DNA from: UBA4416 sp044340865
GTDB lineage: Bacteria; Bacteroidota; Bacteroidia; B-17B0; Aurantibacillaceae
Assembly: GCA_044340865.1 (NCBI GenBank)
Contig: JBIISW010000122.1
Location: forward strand, 1 to 7,477
Length of the DNA: 7,477 nucleotides
Direction of reading: 5' to 3'
Position numbers and translations under genes: made by a program. Shown piece by piece: positions 1 through 6,481 of the stretch. The notes under the pieces are model-generated. The model did not search any database, had not been told where the DNA came from, and saw only the letters and a program-made list of their open reading frames with translations. Position 1 is the stretch's first letter; each line of letters starts with the position of its first letter.

Positions 1-818
1 TAATAGATTTTGAATTAGGTGTAAAATTAACTGGTGCAGGTTTTCCTGTATATAAAGGAAAAGGCGCAAAATTACAACGCGCATTAATTAATTATTTTTT
101 AGATAAAGCAACATCAAAAGGATACAACGAAGTTCAAGTGCCCATTTTAGTAAATGCTGACAGTGGTTATGGAACTGGTCAATTGCCTGATAAAGAAGGA
201 CAAATGTATCACTGTCAAGTGGATGATTTATATTTAATCCCAACAGCTGAGGTTCCTATTACAAACATGTATAGAGACGTAATGTTAAAGGAAAGTGATT
301 TGCCAATTAAGAATTGTGGCTACACACCTTGTTTTAGAAGGGAAGCGGGAAGCTATGGAAAAGATGTACGTGGATTAAATCGTTTACATCAATTTGATAA
401 AGTTGAAATTGTACAAATTACTCAACCAGAAAAATCATACGAAACACTGGAAACGATGCGTGAATTTGTTTCAAGTTTATTACAAGATTTAGAATTGCCT
501 TACCGTACTCTAAAATTATGTGGTGGCGATATGAGTTTTGGTTCTGCATTAACTTACGATTTAGAAGTTTGGAGTGCTGCCCAACAACGTTGGTTGGAAG
601 TAAGCTCCGTTTCTAATTTTGAAACATTTCAAACTAACCGTTTAAAATGTAAATACAAAGATGCAAATGGAAAAACACAATTTGCACATAGTTTAAACGG
701 AAGCGCATTAGCATTACCTCGTATTGTGGCGTCTTTATTAGAAAACAATCAAACGGAAGATGGCATACGAATACCAAAAGTATTAGTGCCTTATACAGGG
801 TTTGATTTTATTGACTAG
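1..818 (+). CDS. serS: Seryl-tRNA synthetase, C-terminal part (5' truncated by window edge)
   Basis: Cytoplasmic class II aminoacyl-tRNA synthetase that charges tRNA-Ser (and tRNA-Sec) with serine. The first complete codon is at 3, and 271 residues are visible of roughly 420 expected. The N-terminal coiled-coil tRNA-binding arm therefore lies outside the window. The visible part is the catalytic core. A motif 1 region follows TGAGFPVYKGKGAKLQRAL. The serine-binding PTAEVPI lies near 246-266. Motif 2 (FRREAGSYGKD, then RGLNRLHQFDKVE) lies at about 333-407. Motif 3 (GSALALPR through LLENNQ) lies at about 699-749. The frame is open to the window edge, so the GTG at 138 is an internal valine and not a start. 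The stop is TAG at 816-818, two bases from the stop of the convergent endonuclease gene. Codon use looks richer in GC than the restriction cassette, as expected for a conserved core gene. Identification is firm. Confidence 0.97.
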   Translation, partial: IDFELGVKLTGAGFPVYKGKGAKLQRALINYFLDKATSKGYNEVQVPILVNADSGYGTGQLPDKEGQMYHCQVDDLYLIPTAEVPITNMYRDVMLKESDLPIKNCGYTPCFRREAGSYGKDVRGLNRLHQFDKVEIVQITQPEKSYETLETMREFVSSLLQDLELPYRTLKLCGGDMSFGSALTYDLEVWSAAQQRWLEVSSVSNFETFQTNRLKCKYKDANGKTQFAHSLNGSALALPRIVASLLENNQTEDGIRIPKVLVPYTGFDFID

Positions 819-820
819 TT

Positions 821-2005
821 TTAATTAGAAAGTAAAGAATAAGATTTACTTGGTGGGAATAATAAATCAAGAGCATCAGGTTTTATTTTAAATATTGGCC
901 CTTTTTCTTTAGCGCCTCCTGTTGAAGTTCTTTTTATTAAATGATCAAGAGTAATAATTCCTTGCTCTAGTAAAATATCAAATTGTGAGACAATAGGTTT
1001 TTTTGTATGCTCAACTTTTTTATATTGAAAATATTCTTTTCCTTCTATTGAAATTGAATCTGCAGCAATCCAAAAAGTTTCATTGTGTTTTTCAAGTAAC
1101 CGATTGTGTAATGTTTCTAATCCCCAAACTACAAAATCGCCAACATTAGGCTTATCAGAATTTTCAATTAATTGACTAATTTCTGTATCCATTTTTAATT
1201 TCAATCCTTGAGAATTTCTAACAAGAGAAGAAACAGTGCAATACAATTTAAAATCGTCGCCTCTATTGTAACCAAAAGAATTTAAAATTTCTGCTGAGCT
1301 TTTAAATTTACTTAAGTCCCAATCTGGAACTTGTGCAAATAAATTTTTTCTATTACCGCGCTTATCTCGATAAGATTTTAATTCAATGCCTTTGTAATCA
1401 GGTTTTTTCGATGAATTAATATCAATACCTAATAAAGTTTCTAATGTTCGGCCAATAGCCGTATCAGCTTTAAGCATAGCGGGAACAGGCCCTCTTGCTG
1501 CAATTTTATTTAACAATACCAATAGTTCATCAGAAACTTCATTTGAAAGTTGATTAATTGTTTTTAATAAGTCTTGTAAAGGATTAGCAATTTTACTATC
1601 AATCAATTTATGTAAATCAAGTTGTGTTATATTCAAAACGTACAATTCATTTTCAAAAGCAATTATCCCTAAAATATCATTTGCATTTGAATAAGTTCCT
1701 AAACCTTTAAACCATATTCTTGGGTCTCCCTTTTTTGTATTAGGTCGATATAATGAAGCTATTGAATTAATTACTTTTCCTGTAGAAATTAGGAATGCTG
1801 GAATTTGGACTTTACTTTCTGGACCTTGTTTTTGAGTTTCGTAATCATGGATTTCTTTAGCTTTTAAAAAGGATCTTACTGATCCTGTCGCATCCATTAT
1901 TGACTTGTCGAGCCCAGTTCCTGTTGGTTCAATTAAACATAATTCAACAGATTTCTCAGTGAGAAGCTTAATTCTGTTTATTTCAATTTGTGTTAATTGT
2001 CTCAT
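821..2005 (-). CDS. MvaI/BcnI (MutH-like) family restriction endonuclease with an N-terminal shared domain
   Basis: Predicted Type II restriction endonuclease of 394 aa. Residues about 170-385 match the monomeric MvaI/BcnI family, which is related to MutH. The region opens with GPVPAMLKADTAIGRTLE and carries a PD-(D/E)xK centre at D203, E208 and K210 (PDYKGIELK), with helix glutamate E189. The E-14-D-5-E-2-K spacing equals E36/D50/E55/K57 of MvaI as I remember it, so the enzyme is probably active. Known family members cut CCWGG (MvaI) or CCSGG (BcnI); the specificity here is unknown. Residues about 20-130 are an extra domain, absent from MvaI itself, that is repeated at the C-terminus of the neighbouring DUF262 protein. 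It is the last gene of the four-gene operon and starts 4 nt after the DUF262 stop. ATG at 2003-2005 leaves the shared domain intact. The stop is TAA at 821-823. Family call is strong; the function of the N-terminal domain is inferred. Confidence 0.88.
   Translation of the reverse strand: MRQLTQIEINRIKLLTEKSVELCLIEPTGTGLDKSIMDATGSVRSFLKAKEIHDYETQKQGPESKVQIPAFLISTGKVINSIASLYRPNTKKGDPRIWFKGLGTYSNANDILGIIAFENELYVLNITQLDLHKLIDSKIANPLQDLLKTINQLSNEVSDELLVLLNKIAARGPVPAMLKADTAIGRTLETLLGIDINSSKKPDYKGIELKSYRDKRGNRKNLFAQVPDWDLSKFKSSAEILNSFGYNRGDDFKLYCTVSSLVRNSQGLKLKMDTEISQLIENSDKPNVGDFVVWGLETLHNRLLEKHNETFWIAADSISIEGKEYFQYKKVEHTKKPIVSQFDILLEQGIITLDHLIKRTSTGGAKEKGPIFKIKPDALDLLFPPSKSYSLLSN
1616..1948 (-). 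repeat. Shared domain, copy in the endonuclease (N-terminal)
   Basis: Encodes residues about 20-130 of the endonuclease. Landmarks are LIEPTGTGLDKSIMDAT, VRSFL, IHDYETQ, GPESKV, SLYR, GDPRIWF and ANDILGII. The same landmarks occur in the same order in the copy at 2037-2369. By eye about half of the aligned residues are identical, but the DNA has diverged, so this is not a recent duplication. Confidence 0.9.
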
Positions 2006-2009
2006 TAAA

Positions 2010-3536
2010 TTATTTCAGTTTAGATATAAAATCTGTATAATCAAATTTACTGAAATTTAAAATGGAAATTTTATCACCAATAAGAATTATTCCAAGTTCG
2101 TCATTTGCACTTGCAAATTCTTTTAAATCTGTGAACCAAATCCTGAAATCTCCTCTTCCATTAGAACGATATAATGAGATTTCAGTTTCTTTAGCTTCCA
2201 TATTTTGTAAAATAAATTGCCCTTTTATTTTCACCTTATGCGTTGGCCCATAATTCTGTTTTTCATAATCATGTATATTCTTCTCATTTAAAAACTCTCT
2301 TACAGCTGAAGTGGCATCCATAACACTTTTAACAAGTCCTGTCGCTGTAGGAGTAATTAGAGAGTAGGGAATGCTTAATTCTTTTAATGAATAGATGTTT
2401 TTCGAATAAACATCATCAGTGGTATCTTCTAATTGAGTAAAATTCAGCGATTTGTTAATTAATTCTTTAATAACTTTTCCTCTATGCTCTCTTGATGAAA
2501 GCTCGTGGCTACCTTGTCTAGAAACTTCGAAAAACTTTGTTTCATCTGATGTTAATAATTTAATTTGATCTTCATCACCGTTAAAATAGACATCAACTTT
2601 ATTTTCTAAGTCAATCAAATTTTGTTCTAACTTAGCTAAATCAAGGTTGGTTTCAATTATTGCACTTAGTTCAAATAGTAGAGTAAATAAATTTGCCTTA
2701 TTAAACCAATAGCTGTTTTCCGAAAGCTTAAGTTTACTTATAATTGTAATTGAATTTATCAGTTTTTTTAAAATTTCGGTATGTATGGAAAACTCTAAAT
2801 TATACTTTTCTAAATAAAAATTTATTTTCGAATTTCTTCCAAAATATTTGCCTTCTAACAAAGTTGATGATATTAGCATTATGTATTGAGAGTCAAACAT
2901 ACGTTTGATGTCATTTTCAGAAAACACATTGTTTTTTAAAAAGAAAGTAGAAACCAAATCTCTCAGTTCATTTTCGAGAATGATGTCAGTTTCTTTCTCT
3001 GTCGGTTTATATGTTTTATCAGCTAAAAGCTTACAAAAAATTGCAAATTCTCCACCTCCGTATTCTGCATTTAAAATTTCATTTGAATTAAGTGAATAAT
3101 CAGTGCTATTTATTCTTTTAAAAACTTCCTTTGTATTTTCTTCACCAATATCTTTAAGATCTTTAACTGAAACCAAATAATTTAAGAAATCTTTTTTTTC
3201 TTCCGAAGATAAACTATCAAATGACTTTATATTTTTAGCGTTAGAAAAATCTCCCTTTCCTTTTATATAATCAACAATTGTAGTAAGTCTTTGCTGCCCA
3301 TCTACAACAACCTCTCTAGATTGAAGCTTATCCATATCCATTTCCGCACTTGCAATATATATCTCAGGAAATGGAAAATTTAACAATATTGTTTCAATAA
3401 ATGCGTATTTATGTTGCTTTTTCCATACCAATTTTCTCTGGTAATCAGGGCCTGTTATTAATGAACCCGAATTAATTTTATTGTACAATTCGATTAGTTT
3501 AACACTATTTGAAGGGATTGAACTTTTTAATTTCAT
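2010..3536 (-). CDS. DUF262 (DGQQR-motif) protein with a C-terminal domain shared with the endonuclease
   Basis: 508 aa. The N-terminus is a DUF262 domain (ParB/sulfiredoxin-like fold) of the type found in GmrSD, BrxU and SspE. Visible motifs are PDYQRKLVW (30-38), FPEIYI (56-61), DGQQRLTT (79-86), FKRIN (139-143) and LNSNEILNAEY (149-159). In SspE the DGQQR motif is linked to NTP hydrolysis and sensing of DNA modification. Residues about 160-370 are mostly helical and end with SSREHRGKVIKELI, resembling the helical part of other DUF262 proteins. The DUF1524 HNH nuclease that often follows is absent. Instead residues about 390-500 repeat the N-terminal domain of the downstream endonuclease. 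This suggests a sensor or NTPase subunit working with that enzyme rather than a stand-alone Type IV nuclease. ATG at 3534-3536 lies 2 nt after the upstream stop, pointing to translational coupling. Domain call is strong; the role is inferred. Confidence 0.87.
   Translation of the reverse strand: MKLKSSIPSNSVKLIELYNKINSGSLITGPDYQRKLVWKKQHKYAFIETILLNFPFPEIYIASAEMDMDKLQSREVVVDGQQRLTTIVDYIKGKGDFSNAKNIKSFDSLSSEEKKDFLNYLVSVKDLKDIGEENTKEVFKRINSTDYSLNSNEILNAEYGGGEFAIFCKLLADKTYKPTEKETDIILENELRDLVSTFFLKNNVFSENDIKRMFDSQYIMLISSTLLEGKYFGRNSKINFYLEKYNLEFSIHTEILKKLINSITIISKLKLSENSYWFNKANLFTLLFELSAIIETNLDLAKLEQNLIDLENKVDVYFNGDEDQIKLLTSDETKFFEVSRQGSHELSSREHRGKVIKELINKSLNFTQLEDTTDDVYSKNIYSLKELSIPYSLITPTATGLVKSVMDATSAVREFLNEKNIHDYEKQNYGPTHKVKIKGQFILQNMEAKETEISLYRSNGRGDFRIWFTDLKEFASANDELGIILIGDKISILNFSKFDYTDFISKLK
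2037..2369 (-). repeat. Shared domain, copy in the DUF262 protein (C-terminal)
   Basis: Encodes residues about 390-500 of the DUF262 protein. Landmarks are LITPTATGLVKSVMDAT, VREFL, IHDYEKQ, GPTHKV, SLYR, GDFRIWF and ANDELGII. It occupies the place where a DUF1524 HNH nuclease domain often sits in DUF262 proteins. It ends 8 codons before the stop. Confidence 0.9.
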
Positions 3537-3538
3537 TT

Positions 3539-4147
3539 TTAGCTTATTAAATTTACTTGTATATTTTTTATATTTTCTTCATGATAAGTCTCAAAAAAAT
3601 GCCAAGACTTATAAATTTCTATATTAATTACTCTACCATAATTCATTTGATATTTTTCTTGTGCAGATTTTATCTCACTTGTTAAAGGAAAACTTGAGGG
3701 TAAAAATCTAGTAGCTAATCTTCCTTTCAAAGCATATTGAGCTAAACTATTCCTTTCCTTCCATAAAAATGGTTCGCTATAATAATGAGTGTGATTATAT
3801 AAGTTTTTTATTTCTTTATCAAACAAATTTGAGGAAATTATTGCTATGTCTAAATCCGATTTTTCATTTTCATTTGATATTTTATAATCATGATCAAACT
3901 CTTTGAACAGAAATAAACCAGCCACTTCTTTTTCTGGTTTTAGACTGAAACCTAACTTACCTGACCCAACTATAGCAATGTCTCTAACATGAACATCTAA
4001 TTTTAAGGCAATATCCTTCTTAAACTCGAATTCTTCTCCTTTTCTAATTTCATTAAAAAAATATGTTTCACTTTCTATTAGATATTTTTGAACCAGAATA
4101 TCTGGCTTGTAACTTAAACAATGACTTTTAAATTCATCTAAAATCAT
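3539..4147 (-). CDS. Predicted nucleotidyltransferase-fold protein in the R-M operon
   Basis: 202 aa. It shows the hallmark of the DNA polymerase beta-like nucleotidyltransferase fold: a GS motif after a hydrophobic strand (IAIVGSGKLGFSL, G61-S62) and a paired acidic motif SDLDIAII (D98 and D100). A third acidic residue could be E177 in VINIEIYKSW. The gap between the GS and DxD motifs is about 35 residues, longer than in compact MNT-type toxins, so it carries an insertion. No signal peptide or membrane segment is seen. The ATG overlaps the methyltransferase stop by one base (TAATG) and the stop lies 2 nt before the DUF262 start, so the gene belongs to the operon. I do not recognise the exact family. 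NMP transfer to a protein or RNA, or nucleotide second-messenger synthesis, are possibilities only. Such a gene is not a standard part of Type II R-M systems. Confidence 0.75.
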   Translation of the reverse strand: MILDEFKSHCLSYKPDILVQKYLIESETYFFNEIRKGEEFEFKKDIALKLDVHVRDIAIVGSGKLGFSLKPEKEVAGLFLFKEFDHDYKISNENEKSDLDIAIISSNLFDKEIKNLYNHTHYYSEPFLWKERNSLAQYALKGRLATRFLPSSFPLTSEIKSAQEKYQMNYGRVINIEIYKSWHFFETYHEENIKNIQVNLIS

Positions 4148-6372
4148 TACTTGATATTTTTTAAAATCTCTAACGCAACTGCTCTAGCCATAAGTGGAGG
4201 AACAGCATTACCCACTAAAGTAAATTGAGGCACTTCAAATTTGCGTTTATTTCCACCTGTTGAACGTTTACCTTGAAAAACAAATGAATCATCAAACGAT
4301 TGAAGCCTTGCCATTTCTCTAACTGTTAAAGCCCGAGGACTAGAAAAATGAATATAATCATCTGGAATAGTCATTACGGTTGGACTTTGAGAATCAGGCT
4401 TCAAAACATTATAATTTCTTTTTTCTGAATCAAGTCCAATTTTTCTTAGCTCTTTTTTCGCTAAATCATAATCTCCTGTATTCAAAATCACATCTAGTCG
4501 TTTTATTACATCATCATTTTGCTTACTGGTTTTATGATTGTGCAATGGCGCGACAATATGTGTCAATGTGTTTTCCAACTCATCGGAGTTCTTTACATAA
4601 AAAGGATTTTTCGCATTAACAAATCTCCCGTTTAACCTTCCTTTTTTAGACCATTCAGCATAAGTCAATCCTTTTTTTTCGTCTGGCTTTCCATCTATAG
4701 ATCTCTTTTTAATCAAAGATTTCATTTTTTCGGTTGAACCATTATATCGTGCCTTTAAATCAATTTTCTCATAGTCAAATTTCTCATCATCATTTCCGAT
4801 AAAATCTAAATCAAATAAAGCTTCAAATACAGTTACTTTTTCATTTTCTGAAACGGTTGCAGGAACAGTCTTAATAAGCTTTTGGTCTTTTCTACAGCCA
4901 ATAAAAAGGACTCTTTCTCTGTTTTGAGGAACACCGTAATTTGATGCAAGAGCAACAAAAGGCTGATCAATATTGTATAATCTTATGAGTGATAAGATTT
5001 CCTCAAATTCTTTATCAACTTTTGCTTTAATTACAAATGGTTTTAATCCTTGAATACATTCCTCGAATGAATAATTGTAAATTTCTAAAGCAGATATAAT
5101 TTCAGCAACCTCACTTTGATGTTCTTTTGATGGGTTTAAATTTTTGAATGCTTCATTCACTTGCTCTATAATAGAGCTTGCTTCAATTGAAGTTAGAAAA
5201 TCATCGAATTTTTCTGCAAAAAAATCATTATCTAAATCACTATGTGCTTTTTCTAAAATTACTTTTCTCCTAACATAAGATAATTCCTTACTCCTTTTTA
5301 ATAAATTAAAACCGTGACGAATAGTATTAATATTTATATCTGTTTTACTCGTCTTATAATTAGCAATTTTAGGCGTAAGAACTCTAAATTTATTTTCTAT
5401 GATTTGGATATAGGTTTCTTTTAATTTTTCAAGTTCTTTCTCATTTGCACTTTCGAATTGTAAACGCAAGTTATAACAATCTAAAGTAAATATCTTTTCT
5501 TTCTCAACTTTTCTCAGTCTTGCTAAAAACATAAGAAGTTGATTGAATTCTTTTAAATCAACTATTGATTTAATTTCTTGAAGAATCATATCTTTTATCT
5601 TTCCTCCTTCTTTTGTTAGAATACCTTTTACGTTTTCCATTACAAAATACTTAGGACGTAATGCTCTAATTACAGACAAATAATGCGCAAATAAATCATC
5701 TTTTTTATCGAACTTTTTTCTTTTACCTGCCAAGCTAAAACTTTGACAAGGTGGTCCACCACAAACCACATCAACTTGTTCTCCCTTAAGTTTTTTTAAT
5801 AAATTATCTAAAAAATCTGGTTCGGTTATGTCTTGACACAAAAACTCAGCATCTAGTCCCAATTGATAATTGTATCGTGCTAAATGAGTCAATTCGCAGT
5901 TTTCATTTATATCACTACCCAATAAAAAATCATAATACCTATTTCCATATTCTGCTTGTAAAAAACCCTCACTAAAGCCACCCGCACCAGCAAATAAGTC
6001 AAGAAATTTTACTTTTTCTTTTCCTATATATTCAGCAGAATCTTCGCAAACAATTTTTATATCCGTATTTTCTTTACGACCATTTACTAAAGCCAAAATT
6101 TTATCTTTAACTTTTTTATCTGTAAAATTTGAATGTGGAACACTATTAAAATATTTCTCAACCTCTTGTTTTAAAAAGGACAAGAATTTATTAATTGACT
6201 TAAATCTATATTCCGAATCCTTAACGACTTGATTTTGTCCATCCCAATCTTTTTTCAAAATCTTTTCTCCTGTAGCAACTTTTACTTGGACATCTTTTTG
6301 CCTTATTACAAGGTGTATTGGAAACCTTTTGCTTTTATCAGCCTTATCAAGGTAAAATTTTACATTTATCAT
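4147..6372 (-). CDS. C5-cytosine DNA methyltransferase with an N-terminal Arm-DNA-binding domain
   Basis: 741 aa; it would methylate cytosine C5 in the recognition site and so protect host DNA from the operon's nuclease. Motif I is FLDLFAGAGGFSEGF (123-137). Motif IV GGPPCQ (205-210) holds the catalytic C209. Motif VI is ENV (246-248), motif VIII QNRERV (483-488), motif IX RALTVREMARLQSF (680-693) and motif X VGNAVPPLMARAVA (720-733). The target-recognition region should be about 500-675. All catalytic motifs are intact. Two oddities stand out. Residues 1 to about 100 resemble the Arm-DNA-binding domain of Bacteroidota tyrosine recombinases (FPIHLVIR, then VATGEKILKKDWD and a helical IN..L tail). 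About 235 residues separate motifs VI and VIII, far more than usual, and are mainly charged helices. An in-frame TAA at 6385-6387 and the lack of another nearby Met fix the start at ATG 6370-6372. It is the first gene of the operon. Confidence 0.95.
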   Translation of the reverse strand: MINVKFYLDKADKSKRFPIHLVIRQKDVQVKVATGEKILKKDWDGQNQVVKDSEYRFKSINKFLSFLKQEVEKYFNSVPHSNFTDKKVKDKILALVNGRKENTDIKIVCEDSAEYIGKEKVKFLDLFAGAGGFSEGFLQAEYGNRYYDFLLGSDINENCELTHLARYNYQLGLDAEFLCQDITEPDFLDNLLKKLKGEQVDVVCGGPPCQSFSLAGKRKKFDKKDDLFAHYLSVIRALRPKYFVMENVKGILTKEGGKIKDMILQEIKSIVDLKEFNQLLMFLARLRKVEKEKIFTLDCYNLRLQFESANEKELEKLKETYIQIIENKFRVLTPKIANYKTSKTDININTIRHGFNLLKRSKELSYVRRKVILEKAHSDLDNDFFAEKFDDFLTSIEASSIIEQVNEAFKNLNPSKEHQSEVAEIISALEIYNYSFEECIQGLKPFVIKAKVDKEFEEILSLIRLYNIDQPFVALASNYGVPQNRERVLFIGCRKDQKLIKTVPATVSENEKVTVFEALFDLDFIGNDDEKFDYEKIDLKARYNGSTEKMKSLIKKRSIDGKPDEKKGLTYAEWSKKGRLNGRFVNAKNPFYVKNSDELENTLTHIVAPLHNHKTSKQNDDVIKRLDVILNTGDYDLAKKELRKIGLDSEKRNYNVLKPDSQSPTVMTIPDDYIHFSSPRALTVREMARLQSFDDSFVFQGKRSTGGNKRKFEVPQFTLVGNAVPPLMARAVALEILKNIK
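4969..5616 (-). other. Long helical insertion within the methyltransferase catalytic domain
   Basis: Approximately codons 253-468, between motif VI (ENV) and the YGVPQNRERV segment of motif VIII. In Dcm- and HhaI-like enzymes this interval is typically about 40-50 residues; here it is about 235. The extra sequence is rich in Lys, Glu and Leu with helix-like spacing and has no Cys/His cluster or nuclease motif that I can see. It may be a structural insertion or a partner-binding module. Its boundaries are approximate. Confidence 0.7.
6073..6372 (-). other. Arm-DNA-binding-like domain fused to the methyltransferase
   Basis: This is codons 1-100 of the methyltransferase. The pattern is a beta strand NVKFYL, a Lys-rich turn, then PIHLVIR, VQVKVATGEKI and KKDWD, followed by a helix with IN..L spacing. 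It is the layout of the N-terminal arm-site-binding domain of Bacteroidota phage-type integrases. No integrase catalytic core (R..H.xxR..Y) is present. In integrases this domain binds short direct repeats; here three short direct repeats lie just upstream of the start codon. The match is from memory of the family pattern. Confidence 0.72.
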
Positions 6373-6374
6373 AT

Positions 6375-6413
6375 TACGGACGTTTTACGTATACGGACAA
6401 ATTTACGGACAAA
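6375..6413 (-). repeat. Triple GTCCGTA direct repeat with an embedded palindrome; candidate operator
   Basis: GTCCGTA on the minus strand occurs at 6404-6410, 6392-6398 and 6375-6381. The first two copies extend to TTTGTCCGTA (6404-6413 and 6392-6401) and start 12 nt apart, close to one helical turn; the third is 17 nt further. Between the second and third copies is the 8-bp palindrome CGTATACG (6388-6395). The set covers the -7 element, the expected transcription start and the bases just before the ATG. In an A/T-rich gap such GC-containing repeats are unlikely by chance. An operator for the Arm domain of the adjacent methyltransferase is an inference. Confidence 0.65.
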
Positions 6414-6427
6414 ATTGAGTTATGCAA
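6398..6427 (-). promoter_or_regulatory. Probable Bacteroidota-type promoter of the four-gene operon
   Basis: On the minus strand the -7 element TAAATTTG (6398-6405) fits the Bacteroidota consensus TAnnTTTG exactly. A TTG at 6425-6427 lies 19 nt upstream of it, in the place of the -33 element. Transcription would begin about 20-25 nt before the ATG at 6372, giving a very short leader. No Shine-Dalgarno sequence is visible. The -7 element overlaps one copy of the GTCCGTA repeat by two bases and abuts a second, so a protein bound there would compete with RNA polymerase. Confidence 0.6.
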
Positions 6428-6481
6428 GTTTTTTTTAATTTATTAAAAATAGTAAATAATCTAATCAACTTATTGTGGGTT

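Noticed and set aside
138..140. GTG as a start of the serS reading frame
   Set aside because: The frame is open upstream to the window edge and encodes conserved SerRS sequence, so this is an internal valine.
830..851. Inverted repeat AAGTAAA / TTTACTT as a bidirectional terminator
   Set aside because: The stem is almost purely A/T, has no following T-run on the plus strand and lies inside the endonuclease coding end; too weak to call.
2042..2049. TAAATTTG on the minus strand, 37 nt before the endonuclease start, as an internal promoter
   Set aside because: No TTG at the right spacing (nearest is 28 nt upstream), and single TAnnTTTG matches are expected several times by chance in DNA this A/T-rich.
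2062..2253. Plus-strand open frame of 63 codons
   Set aside because: Antisense to the conserved shared domain of the DUF262 gene; no family resemblance, so a shadow frame. The same applies to 2905-3099, 4380-4619 and 6229-6438.
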